Part shown: positions 46,284 through 54,910 of the stretch, piece by piece | How positions within the stretch are numbered: the stretch's first letter is position 1 | Layout of the letters: every line of letters begins with the position of its first letter | From: Mucilaginibacter frigoritolerans | Lineage (GTDB): Bacteria > Bacteroidota > Bacteroidia > Sphingobacteriales > Sphingobacteriaceae | DNA length: 64,000 bases | Direction of reading: 5' to 3' | NCBI RefSeq assembly: GCF_007830615.1 | Contig: NZ_VLLI01000012.1 | Location: 124,001 to 188,000 of the forward strand | Notes under the pieces: generated by a model | The model's input: only the letters and a program-made list of their open reading frames with translations | Told to the model about the DNA's origin: nothing | Databases searched by the model: none | Position numbers and translations under genes: made by a program

Positions 46284-46890
46284 TCAGCTTTTCTTTTACC
46301 AGCACATCAATAATTGAGGGGAATGTATTTTTTAAAATAGGCTCAATATGCTCTTTATTGAACCATCGCACATCAGTTATCCCCTCTTCTTTTTGAGGTT
46401 TTAGTTTATACTGCCCTTTACACCGCATCATAAACCAGTGTGTTTTCTTTAATACTACATCGCCTTTAAAAATGTAAACATGATAGGTTTTACATATTTT
46501 TTCTTCAAGCTTATTTACTTTTATGCCGCATTCTTCTTCCACCTCGCGCACGGCAGCCTCTTTTACTTTTTCGCCTTTTTCAATTTTACCTTTTGGCAAA
46601 TCCCATTTATTATTGCGGTAGATAAATAAGAAAGTGTTGTTTTCGCTTTTTACCAGGCCGCCTGCTGCTTCAATAAGGGTAACACTTTTAGCTACCGTTT
46701 TTATAAAAGACTTGGCATCTTTACATAAAACATAAAAGAATTTCCTTTTATGATTGAGTACCCAGGTGTAAATAACTTTCAGATCAAATACATCTGCATC
46801 GATCTTTTCGTAGTCTTCAACCATTTTAGGTGTTGATTCTGTTAAAAGGACCACTTTTTCGTTGATATAAATTCTGTATTTTTGAGCCAT
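46258..46890 (-). CDS. Nudix hydrolase with N-terminal extension
   Basis: 210 residues from the ATG at 46890, whose complement overlaps the pyrE ATG. N-terminal region AQKYRIYINEKVVLLTE is a small beta domain, then a Nudix domain near 90-200: LPKGKIEKGEKVKEAAVREVEEECGIKV carries GKxEKGE...REVEEECG, intact. Common in Bacteroidota and next to pyrE in several genomes. Substrate unknown. Longer in-frame starts inside pyrE were rejected. Confidence 0.85.
   Translation of the reverse strand: MAQKYRIYINEKVVLLTESTPKMVEDYEKIDADVFDLKVIYTWVLNHKRKFFYVLCKDAKSFIKTVAKSVTLIEAAGGLVKSENNTFLFIYRNNKWDLPKGKIEKGEKVKEAAVREVEEECGIKVNKLEEKICKTYHVYIFKGDVVLKKTHWFMMRCKGQYKLKPQKEEGITDVRWFNKEHIEPILKNTFPSIIDVLVKEKLITGTPVLL
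46877..46884 (+). promoter_or_regulatory. Promoter -7 element TATTTTTG, leaderless pyrE
   Basis: TATTTTTG fits TAnnTTTG, lies within the first codons of the antisense Nudix gene and is followed by AGCC and the pyrE ATG at 46889. Transcription from it would give a leaderless or near-leaderless pyrE mRNA. It decides the pyrE start. Confidence 0.65.
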
Positions 46891-47530
46891 GATAAATAAT
46901 ACTGAGACAGAGCAACAGGTAGCTGAATTTCTGCTGCAAATTAAAGCAATAAAATTACAACCTAACAATCCTTTTACATGGGCCTCTGGTTGGAAATCTC
47001 CAATTTATTGTGATAACCGCATCACCCTATCTCATCCTACTATCCGTACTTACATCAGGCAGCAGTTAGCCAGTTTAGTTCAGGATATATTTGGCCCGGT
47101 TGGTTGTATTGCAGGCGTAGCCACAGCAGGTATCCCACAAGGTGTATTAATAGCGCAGGAATTAGGTTTACCATTCATTTATGTACGCTCAAAACCAAAG
47201 GATCACGGTACAGGTAATTTAATTGAGGGCGAAGTATTAAGCGGCAAACGGGTAATTGTTGTGGAAGACCTTATTTCAACCGGAAAAAGCAGTTTACAAG
47301 CTGTTGATGCTTTACGCGCAGCTGATTATGACGTTGCGGGACTTGTAGCTATTTTTAGTTATGGATTTGATATTGCTACTGAAAACTTCAAGCAAGCAAA
47401 TTGTCCTTTCTATACTCTATCAAACTATAGCGCTTTAATAAAATACGCCAGCGAAAATCAATACATTTCAAAACAGGATGTGCAGTTATTAGAACAATGG
47501 CGAGAAGATCCGGCTGCATGGGGCAAATAA
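46889..47530 (+). CDS. pyrE: Orotate phosphoribosyltransferase
   Basis: 213 residues. AIKLQPNNPFTWASGWKSPIYCDNRITLSHP near the N-terminus and the PRPP loop VIVVEDLISTGKSSLQAVDALR near 120-141 identify OMP synthesis from orotate and PRPP. The start codon ATG at 46889 overlaps, in CATG, the start codon of the divergent Nudix gene, leaving no intergenic space. A -7 element sits 5 bases upstream. Confidence 0.95.
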   Translation: MINNTETEQQVAEFLLQIKAIKLQPNNPFTWASGWKSPIYCDNRITLSHPTIRTYIRQQLASLVQDIFGPVGCIAGVATAGIPQGVLIAQELGLPFIYVRSKPKDHGTGNLIEGEVLSGKRVIVVEDLISTGKSSLQAVDALRAADYDVAGLVAIFSYGFDIATENFKQANCPFYTLSNYSALIKYASENQYISKQDVQLLEQWREDPAAWGK

Positions 47531-47585
47531 TTAATTTCCTTTCGCCCAGCAACACAACTCTATAAATAGCTAAATAATTAACCGG

Positions 47586-47981
47586 ATGACTACATTTGAA
47601 AGTAAAGCAACTATCAATCTTCCTGCAAATACCATCTATAATTTTTTGTCTGATTTTAACAATCATCAGCAATTAATGCCCGAAAATATTCAGAACTGGA
47701 CATCAACTTTTAATACAGCTGCCTTTGCTATTCAAAACATGGGCAGTATCAGCCTTAAAATAAATAGCCGAACAGAAAATAGCCAAATAGTTATCATCCC
47801 TGATCAAAAGCCACCTTTTGACATGGAATTAAAATGGGAGCTGGCTACAAATGGTGCAGACACGCTGGTTACGTTCACCATTTCAGCAGAGCTGAACATG
47901 ATGCTAAAAATGCTAGCTTCGGGTCCATTACAAAAGTTGGCGGACCACGAGACCACAGCACTTGTTTCTGTGATTAAATAA
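47586..47981 (+). CDS. SRPBCC family protein, 131 aa
   Basis: START-like fold: KATINLPANTIYNFLSDFNNHQQLMPENIQNW at the N-terminus, the central beta strands (FAIQNMGSISLKINSR, PPFDMELKWELA) and a C-terminal helix with MMLKMLASGPLQKLADHE. Probably binds a hydrophobic ligand. It is 55 bases downstream of pyrE on the same strand and perhaps cotranscribed. Confidence 0.8.
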   Translation: MTTFESKATINLPANTIYNFLSDFNNHQQLMPENIQNWTSTFNTAAFAIQNMGSISLKINSRTENSQIVIIPDQKPPFDMELKWELATNGADTLVTFTISAELNMMLKMLASGPLQKLADHETTALVSVIK

Positions 47982-48017
47982 AAATGCGGGCTTATAAAAG
48001 CAATTAATTAGGGGCAG

Positions 48018-48098
48018 TTAATATTCTTTCCTCTTCTCTAATTGTCTAATAAAAACCAGCACATTCGTTACAATCAGCAGTGCGATTAATAATGCCAT
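48018..48098 (-). CDS. Possible 26-aa single-helix membrane peptide
   Basis: ATG at 48098, TAA at 48018-48020. Translation begins MALLIALLIVTNVLVFIRQL and ends EKRKEY: a single hydrophobic helix followed by a basic tail, the pattern of small inner-membrane proteins. No RBS, and no -7 element seen nearby. It lies in the gap between the SRPBCC gene and the ABC-F gene. Chance cannot be excluded. Confidence 0.3.
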   Translation of the reverse strand: MALLIALLIVTNVLVFIRQLEKRKEY

Positions 48099-48266
48099 AA
48101 CGGTTTATAAACTATTGGTTAATGCAAATATAGATATATAACGTAAATATATTGATGCATAGTTTATTATCTTTCAAAAACTTATTAACTTATCAACAAT
48201 GTCAACAATATCAACCTTTAATTACCTATAAGAATTATTTATAAACCCTTGGTTATGGTTAAAACA

Positions 48267-48312
48267 AAAATGGTGCCTGTTGGTACTATTAAAGTGTGCA
48301 GGCGCCATTTTT
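48267..48312. terminator. Hairpin AAAATGGTGCCTG/CAGGCGCCATTTT
   Basis: 13-bp stem with one G-T, arms 48267-48279 and 48299-48311, loop 19 bases, followed by TTTTT. It sits between the SRPBCC gene and the ABC-F promoter. It could end transcription from the pyrE side or act as a leader structure, but the U tract is short. Confidence 0.5.
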
Positions 48313-48325
48313 GAAGGATTTAACG

Positions 48326-48333
48326 TACTTTTG
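48326..48333 (+). promoter_or_regulatory. Promoter -7 element TACTTTTG before the ABC-F gene
   Basis: Exact TAnnTTTG match, 23 bases before the ATG at 48357, giving a leader of about 17 bases (CACTTTAAAGTACAGG region contains a small AAAGT/ACTTT palindrome). Confidence 0.6.
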
Positions 48334-48341
48334 CACTTTAA

Positions 48342-49985
<1,644 letters not shown>

Positions 49986-49986
49986 T

Positions 49987-50080
49987 GTCGGATTTCGGAT
50001 GTGCAATTTCGGATTTTGAGCGTTAAGAATGATTCAACTCTCTTTTTTAACACTAAATTCCAAAATCAAAAATCCGACGT
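49987..50080. repeat. Degenerate TCGGATTT repeat region with inverted copy
   Basis: TCGGATTT-type units occur at about 49988, 49994 and 50009 and the reverse AAATCCGA at 50068-50075, forming a long imperfect stem (TTCGGATTTTGA against TCAAAAATCCGA). Such dispersed non-coding repeats are frequent in Sphingobacteriales. It may also terminate the ABC-F transcript. Confidence 0.4.
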
Positions 50081-50126
50081 TCGAAATAAGAAAATATTTC
50101 GCATATTTGCATCCCGGTAAAAAAAT

Positions 50127-50199
50127 GACTTGGTAGCTCAGCCGGTAGAGCAACTGACTCTTAATCAGTGGGTCGAGAGTTCGATCCTCTCCCAGGTCA
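50127..50199 (+). tRNA. tRNA-Lys(CTT)
   Basis: 73-base tRNA. Acceptor GACTTGG/CCAGGTC, D arm AGCTC...GAGC, anticodon stem ACTGA/TCAGT with loop CTCTTAA (anticodon CTT at 50160-50162), T arm GAGAG-TTCGATC-CTCTC, discriminator A and CC encoded. It is intact. Its 3' half is also read antisense as the end of the recombinase ORF, making it the probable attachment site of the element to its right. Confidence 0.95.
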
Positions 50200-51712
50200 C
50201 CTTTGACCGCAAATCAGATTTAACACCTGTTTTGCGGTCTTTTTTTTGCTCAAAAACGGCCTTTACGGTATCAAAAACGCAGATTGCCTCATTCATTCGG
50301 AGAGTTCGATGTTCCTCTCCGTCAAAAGTCAATTTTTCAGGGAACATCGAACTCACTATATACCTTTTACCCTCTAAATCAGCACCTTGATACAATTCTG
50401 GCAATTTTGCAATATTTCTTAATGCCCTTTCTAAAAGGGGTGCAATACTCTCCGTTTTCCCAGACAAATCAAACAGCTTTCCTTCTAAAATTGAGACCTG
50501 TCTTTCACAATCATTTTTAATTTTTTTGTAGTCAGCTCCATCCAGATCTCCACTTAGTAATAAGTCCCGTGCCTTATTGATTTTATCGTGATATTCCGAA
50601 AGCTGTTTTTTATAGGAGATTAATTCGCTTTTTCCCTGACCTACCTCCTGCTCATAAGCTTCAATAATTAACGCTTTATACAAATCGCATACAGCTGGAT
50701 TAAGTGCATGTTTTTTAAGGAGGTCTATAAACTTATCGTTAACAGTCTTCGCATTAAACCTGACGCCACATTTTGAGTTGCAATGATAATAGTGGAAATA
50801 TTTGGTTTTACCCTTGGAAGCACTTCCACTCAACATCAGCCCACATTTTGGACAAATCAAATATCCCCGCAATGGAAGCTCATCCATAGAACGGATTTTT
50901 ACCTTATTATTTTTTCGTCTGCCATCGAGTACTTCTAAAACTTCATTAAAAAGACTTTCCGAAATTAGAGCCTCATGCTGCCCTGACACTAAATAGGCTT
51001 CTTCATCTTTAAACTTCGGAATTACAATTTTACCACAATAAACAGGGTTTCGGATTACCTTCCAAAAATTCTTCCGTCCCATTTCAAGTCCTTTCAACCG
51101 TGCCTCACGCCAAATTTGATCTATGTAAAAATCACCGGTTGCAAGTTGTTCAAACACCCATTTCATAATTGTGGCGTTAGGTTCTTTCGGAGAAATAAAT
51201 TTATTTCCTCGTTCATCGACTCTATTCTCATAACCGATTAACGCTTGTCCCATCCAGCGCCCTTCTTTTCGTGCCCGGCGCATCCCATAAAACGTATTGA
51301 GGGCTCTCCGGTCATTATCAACCTCGGGTTGAGCAAGATAGATAGCCAACATTAATTTACTTTCCGGTACAAACATATCAAGCGGTTGCTCTATTGCCTG
51401 TGGTTCTACAAAATACCCCTTAAGTATATTGATCATTTGGTAAGCATCACCAGCATTTCGGCTGAAACGGTCCCACTTGGTGAACAAAACTAAGTCAGTA
51501 TGGCCTTTCTTTTTTTTTAATGTGGTCAAAAGCTTTTGCCATTCAGGTCTTTTAAATGTTTTAGCTGAGTAATCTTCGTAAATTATACTTCTAATTTTTA
51601 TATCCTTAACACTACAATACCTGGTTAAAACTTCTTCCTGGCTCCGCTGGGAATATCCTTTCTCAGCCTGCTCATCGGTACTTACCCTAATATATAAATC
51701 GGCAACTTTCAT
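50165..51712 (-). CDS. Large serine recombinase (integrase)
   Basis: 515 residues. Resolvase-type catalytic domain with nucleophile Ser11 (LYIRVSTDEQ) and the KWDRFSRN active-site helix near 100; then the recombinase domain with GYENRVDERGNKFI, a zinc ribbon (CPKCGLMLSG...CNSKCG, about 283-311) and a coiled coil. Site-specific integration and excision. Its final ten codons (TWERIELSTH) are antisense to the tRNA-Lys and the stop lies in the anticodon stem, so the native end of the protein may lie earlier. ATG overlaps the preceding small ORF (ATGA). Confidence 0.92.
   Translation of the reverse strand: MKVADLYIRVSTDEQAEKGYSQRSQEEVLTRYCSVKDIKIRSIIYEDYSAKTFKRPEWQKLLTTLKKKKGHTDLVLFTKWDRFSRNAGDAYQMINILKGYFVEPQAIEQPLDMFVPESKLMLAIYLAQPEVDNDRRALNTFYGMRRARKEGRWMGQALIGYENRVDERGNKFISPKEPNATIMKWVFEQLATGDFYIDQIWREARLKGLEMGRKNFWKVIRNPVYCGKIVIPKFKDEEAYLVSGQHEALISESLFNEVLEVLDGRRKNNKVKIRSMDELPLRGYLICPKCGLMLSGSASKGKTKYFHYYHCNSKCGVRFNAKTVNDKFIDLLKKHALNPAVCDLYKALIIEAYEQEVGQGKSELISYKKQLSEYHDKINKARDLLLSGDLDGADYKKIKNDCERQVSILEGKLFDLSGKTESIAPLLERALRNIAKLPELYQGADLEGKRYIVSSMFPEKLTFDGEEHRTLRMNEAICVFDTVKAVFEQKKDRKTGVKSDLRSKVTWERIELSTH
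50205..50247 (+). terminator. Terminator after tRNA-Lys
   Basis: GACCGCAAA (50205-50213) pairs with TTTGCGGTC (50231-50239), followed by eight T. It stops transcription of the tRNA and is embedded, antisense, in the last coding part of the recombinase gene. Confidence 0.88.
50302..50354. repeat. Perfect 14-bp inverted repeat in the recombinase 3' end, T-arm mimic
   Basis: GAGTTCGATGTTCC (50302-50315) and GGAACATCGAACTC (50341-50354) are exact complements within the coding sequence. The left arm also continues the T-arm-like stretch GGAGAGTTCGAT...CCTCTCC (50299-50320), sharing GAGAGTTCGAT with the tRNA T arm (50176-50186). Confidence 0.6.
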
Positions 51713-51870
51713 TTTTTTAAATATAGCTTCACCTCTAATTTAGCTAAAATAGTTAGTAAGTACAAAATATTTTTCGCCTCTTCTATTGTAACAATCATGC
51801 CTCCCGATTTCAGTATTTCTACCGCTTTTTCAGGAGTAATCTTACTTTTTTTCGATAATCCAGCATTCAT
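51709..51870 (-). CDS. 53-aa helical protein coupled to the recombinase
   Basis: ATG at 51870, stop TGA overlapping the recombinase ATG as ATGA. MNAGLSKKSKITPEKAVEIL at the N-terminus, then IVTIEEAKNILYLLTILAKL: two amphipathic helices joined by a Gly-Gly-Met turn. Small proteins of this form precede serine recombinases in other Bacteroidota elements, likely as recombination directionality or regulatory partners; the function here is inference. Confidence 0.75.
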   Translation of the reverse strand: MNAGLSKKSKITPEKAVEILKSGGMIVTIEEAKNILYLLTILAKLEVKLYLKK

Positions 51871-51974
51871 TTTGATAGGGTAAATATCATATCAACCACT
51901 TCCCCGGCCTCTTCATCTGTTAAGGGCAGTTCCACTTGCCGCTGCAAATCTGGTATACAGTGCCAGTCTAACTT
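51867..51974 (-). CDS. Short open frame without ATG, possible 26-36-aa peptide
   Basis: An open frame from a TGA at 51975 to a TGA that overlaps the next gene's ATG (ATGA at 51867-51870). It codes LDWHCIPDLQRQVELPLTDEE and ends MIFTLSK. No ATG until six residues before the end; TTG at 51947 or GTG at 51935 could start it. The ATGA coupling suggests translation. It could instead be the tail of a decayed gene. Confidence 0.4.
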   Translation of the reverse strand, partial: KLDWHCIPDLQRQVELPLTDEEAGEVVDMIFTLSK

Positions 51975-51978
51975 TCAG

Positions 51979-52926
51979 TTACCGCTCCAGATTGAATCCG
52001 TATTTCTTCAAGTCATCCATCCCTGTTCTTCGTGCAAGGTCCAAGATTCGTACTTCAATTTCACGTACCTGAGCTTCGTCTAATATTTCCATTGCCTGTA
52101 CTTTTTTAATTTCTTCCTCCAATTCATTCATTTCATTTTCAATTGAAATCTGCTTTTGGCTACCTTTTTTTAGTGTTAATGCCGGGGCATCTTGTAATTC
52201 TATTTGCTCTGATCTGTTGAACGCTTTTTCAGGCTTTTTCTCTCTGATTTCACTCATATCGCGCAGGGCCTCTATTTCTTTATTCTTCAGCCCACTGTCG
52301 CGTACTACATGTGATGATAAATCCTTTTTGCTATGTTCAGCCTGTTCCCATGTCTTGGCTTCTTCATAATCATCGAACTGAATGCCTGCCCGTTCTTCCA
52401 TTTCCATAATGTATTCAAATTCTCGGCGCATCCGTTCTTCATCTTCGCCTATATCCTCTTCCCTCAGCTCGCTTTCGTACGCTTCGTTCTCCTCGATGTT
52501 GTATTCCTCACAATTGGTTCGTGCCCATTCCATTGCTTCGTCTAGATCGTCGAATACGCAATCTGCCCGCTCTTCCAATTCCTTGATGTATCGCAATTGC
52601 TCCTCTTCGGTGAGATGGTGCGGGTCTTGCTCCCACTCCCATGCTTCTTCATAATCATTGAATTGAATGCCCGACCGTTCTTCCATCTCCAAGATGTATT
52701 CCACCTGCTTAACAGTATGTTCATTGTTGAGAAATGCGATTATGTGGTCTGCCGCTTCGGGTAGTTCTAATCCTTCTTCGGGTTCGACAGGTTCAGGCTC
52801 TAAGGGGATGAACCCCATGATTTTCATTTCTTCATACGGCTCGTCAGATACCCATAGGCTATCCGCTTCCTGTGTATCCTCTTTTAATGGGTCTTTGTCT
52901 TTTTCTTGTGGTGCGTGCTTTTCCAT
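51979..52926 (-). CDS. Acidic repeat protein of the mobilization module, 315 aa
   Basis: Very Glu/Asp-rich, no signal peptide. Three copies of a 24-residue unit of the type (EYILEMEERSGIQFNDYEEA) at about 76-99, 113-136 and 171-194, then a coiled coil ending ...KKYGFNLER. The ATG at 52926 is 12 bases after the MobC stop; an in-frame ATG at 52992 would overlap MobC and is rejected. Function unknown; position suggests relaxosome or DNA-mimic role. Confidence 0.75.
   Translation of the reverse strand: MEKHAPQEKDKDPLKEDTQEADSLWVSDEPYEEMKIMGFIPLEPEPVEPEEGLELPEAADHIIAFLNNEHTVKQVEYILEMEERSGIQFNDYEEAWEWEQDPHHLTEEEQLRYIKELEERADCVFDDLDEAMEWARTNCEEYNIEENEAYESELREEDIGEDEERMRREFEYIMEMEERAGIQFDDYEEAKTWEQAEHSKKDLSSHVVRDSGLKNKEIEALRDMSEIREKKPEKAFNRSEQIELQDAPALTLKKGSQKQISIENEMNELEEEIKKVQAMEILDEAQVREIEVRILDLARRTGMDDLKKYGFNLER
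52345..52701 (-). repeat. Three coding repeats in the acidic protein
   Basis: Units at 52630-52701, 52519-52590 and 52345-52416 encode Y-I-x-E-(M/L)-E-E-R-(S/A)-(G/D)-x-x-F-(N/D)-D-(Y/L)-(E/D)-E-A. The first and third are closer to each other than to the second, so they arose by internal duplication. Confidence 0.75.
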
Positions 52927-52937
52927 GATTTTATTTA

Positions 52938-53360
52938 TTAAGTTGTGTGTTTGAGATATTGCATGAGCATCGTTTCCGCCTGTTCCAGCCATTCGGACAG
53001 CCGGGACAGTTGAGCGTTATTTTTAGCCGCTGCAATTGCAGCCATGCTAACCAATTGCAGTATTTCCAGCAGTTGTTCCTTATGCGGAATGAATTTCTCC
53101 GATCCCGTTGCCGCAAGGATAATATTGCGTGCGTATGCGGTGCGTGATAGGTCAGCTTCCAGAGCATTGCGATTGATGGCTGCAAATTGTTTCAAGGTGA
53201 CGTCAATCCGTAGCTCCTTGCGGGGGCGTTTTTGCTGCTTCCATTGCTTTTTGTATTGTGTCCGGTATTGGTGCTTTGCACTGGCTATCTCTTCCGGTGT
53301 GCCGTTCAGCACACCGGCTTCTTTGAGATAGTCATACAAGGCTTTGCTCCGGATTTTCAT
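52938..53360 (-). CDS. MobC-like ribbon-helix-helix relaxosome protein
   Basis: 140 residues. RKELRIDVTLKQFAAINRNALEADLSRTAYARNIIL near 47-82 is the ribbon-helix-helix unit of plasmid MobC proteins, followed by an Ala-rich helical tail. MobC melts and marks oriT for the relaxase. It lies 11 bases upstream of the acidic protein start and is immediately preceded (1 base) by the coupling protein gene. Confidence 0.85.
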   Translation of the reverse strand: MKIRSKALYDYLKEAGVLNGTPEEIASAKHQYRTQYKKQWKQQKRPRKELRIDVTLKQFAAINRNALEADLSRTAYARNIILAATGSEKFIPHKEQLLEILQLVSMAAIAAAKNNAQLSRLSEWLEQAETMLMQYLKHTT

Positions 53361-54785
53361 TTATATTAAGAATGGGATGTCAGTATCAACGGCAGTGCTT
53401 GTTAATGAAATAGGGGGAATACTGGCGTAACGCCTGAAATTTAAATTACGCCAGTACGGAGACAGATACCCTTTGATTATTGGCACATTTAAAGCAATAA
53501 TGAGCGATCTGTTCTTAGGCAATAATCGGGCTTCGCTGGCCGTGACGAGATGTTTTGTTTTTTCGCGACCCTTTTCGTCAACATAAGTGCAGGTACCGCT
53601 CAGGGCCTCGATATCACGCAAAACGTCTAAGGAGGTATTTCCCGGAAGAAAAATCTTCACTGCGCAATTTGCCGTAATATTTTCAGCTTCGTCCCCGTAC
53701 CGGGATTTTAATTGGGTGACGCTTTGCAGGCAGGCAAGCGTCGATAAAAAATGCTTTCTTCCGTTGCTCAACGCCAGCGGTAAAATCTTGATATAGTAGG
53801 CAGCGCATTCCTCTAAAATTACATGTATCGGCAGTTCTTTCTTAGTCGGTATCCGGGATAAAGCATGCGCGTAGAATTGCTGAAAGAACATCCCCGTCAA
53901 AACTGCTGTGTAGTCCGCCGTCCCGACGGTTCCCAAAAGATAGATTGCCGTTGGCACCGTTCTTAATTGATTAAAATCAATTTTGGCGGTTGTTGCCGTG
54001 GCTTTTGCAATATGGGAATCTGAGAAGATAACCAGGGCTGCTTTGGCGGATGCCAAAATATTCTGCATGGTTTTTTCGGAGTTTCCGATAAAAGAAAGGT
54101 ATTCGGTGATGAGTTTTTTATCACCCGTCTGCGCTACCAGCTCGTCCACTTTTTTTGACAATGTAGGGGAAGACAGGCAATGGATGAGGTGCAGGATATT
54201 GGCAAAATTGCGGTGCTCTTCGGGTTGATATAGTGTCAACTTAGCCATTAATACTAAAATCGTTTTCACCGACAGCGACCAGAACTTGTCGCCTTTTGAA
54301 CCGGCATCCAGCGTTGAAGCAACCAAGATGTCAATAATCTTATGCACATCATTAGGGTCTTCTGTATTTATTATCGGATTATACCCGTTGCCGATTGACG
54401 GGTTGGACAGATGTATCGGCAGTATTTTAAAATGCTTTGATTGATAGCCGGACGCACCACGCAGCAGTTCTCCGCTGACATCCGTTATAAGCATGCTGCA
54501 CTTCTTTAAACTGAATAAATTTGGAAAAATCAAGGTACTGGTTTTACCGCTACCCGAGGGTCCGTATATGACTGCATTGGCCATCGACTGCCTGCGTGAT
54601 AGCCTTCGATTTTTTCCAATCCACAGGCCTTTTCCAAATGGACTAGCTATAGAAAGGGTGCTGCTAAACGATGCGTTTTCACCGCCCGGTTTGTTTAGTA
54701 GCATCACTAATGCCTGAAAGAACTCTACAATCAGCATCGCAAGACCTTGCATGCAAAATAATATGATGGAATTTACTGTTTTCAT
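53361..54785 (-). CDS. VirD4/TraG-type coupling ATPase
   Basis: 474 residues. N-terminal hydrophobic segment (ILFCMQGLAMLIVEFFQALVMLL, 8-30) and one P-loop domain: Walker A GPSGSGKTST at 75-84, DVSGEL near 104 in place of the usual DPKGE, and VILEECAAYY near 325 as Walker B. Shorter than full T4CPs. Brings the relaxase-DNA complex to a secretion channel supplied in trans. It overlaps nothing but is 8 bases after the 38-aa ORF. Confidence 0.92.
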   Translation of the reverse strand: MKTVNSIILFCMQGLAMLIVEFFQALVMLLNKPGGENASFSSTLSIASPFGKGLWIGKNRRLSRRQSMANAVIYGPSGSGKTSTLIFPNLFSLKKCSMLITDVSGELLRGASGYQSKHFKILPIHLSNPSIGNGYNPIINTEDPNDVHKIIDILVASTLDAGSKGDKFWSLSVKTILVLMAKLTLYQPEEHRNFANILHLIHCLSSPTLSKKVDELVAQTGDKKLITEYLSFIGNSEKTMQNILASAKAALVIFSDSHIAKATATTAKIDFNQLRTVPTAIYLLGTVGTADYTAVLTGMFFQQFYAHALSRIPTKKELPIHVILEECAAYYIKILPLALSNGRKHFLSTLACLQSVTQLKSRYGDEAENITANCAVKIFLPGNTSLDVLRDIEALSGTCTYVDEKGREKTKHLVTASEARLLPKNRSLIIALNVPIIKGYLSPYWRNLNFRRYASIPPISLTSTAVDTDIPFLI

Positions 54786-54793
54786 GAGAATTT

Positions 54794-54910
54794 TTATTGA
54801 AATGCTTTTTTTGCTTGTAAAACAATATCCAATGCCATTTTTAATAGAAACTCTGCCACAGCAAGGATGCTAAAGCAAAGAAATTTGAGAATTTGCAGAA
54901 TGACTTTCAT
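54794..54910 (-). CDS. 38-aa membrane-associated peptide between lipoprotein and coupling protein
   Basis: ATG at 54910 overlaps the lipoprotein stop as ATGA; TAA at 54794. MKVILQILKFLCFSILAVAE then FLLKMALDIVLQAKKAFQ: one hydrophobic helix followed by an amphipathic basic helix. The coupled position argues for real translation. It may help the coupling protein in the membrane. Too short for family recognition. Confidence 0.65.
   Translation of the reverse strand: MKVILQILKFLCFSILAVAEFLLKMALDIVLQAKKAFQ

Noticed and set aside
52927-52992. Upstream extension of the acidic repeat protein
   Set aside because: It overlaps the end of the MobC gene; the ATG at 52926 follows the MobC stop closely.
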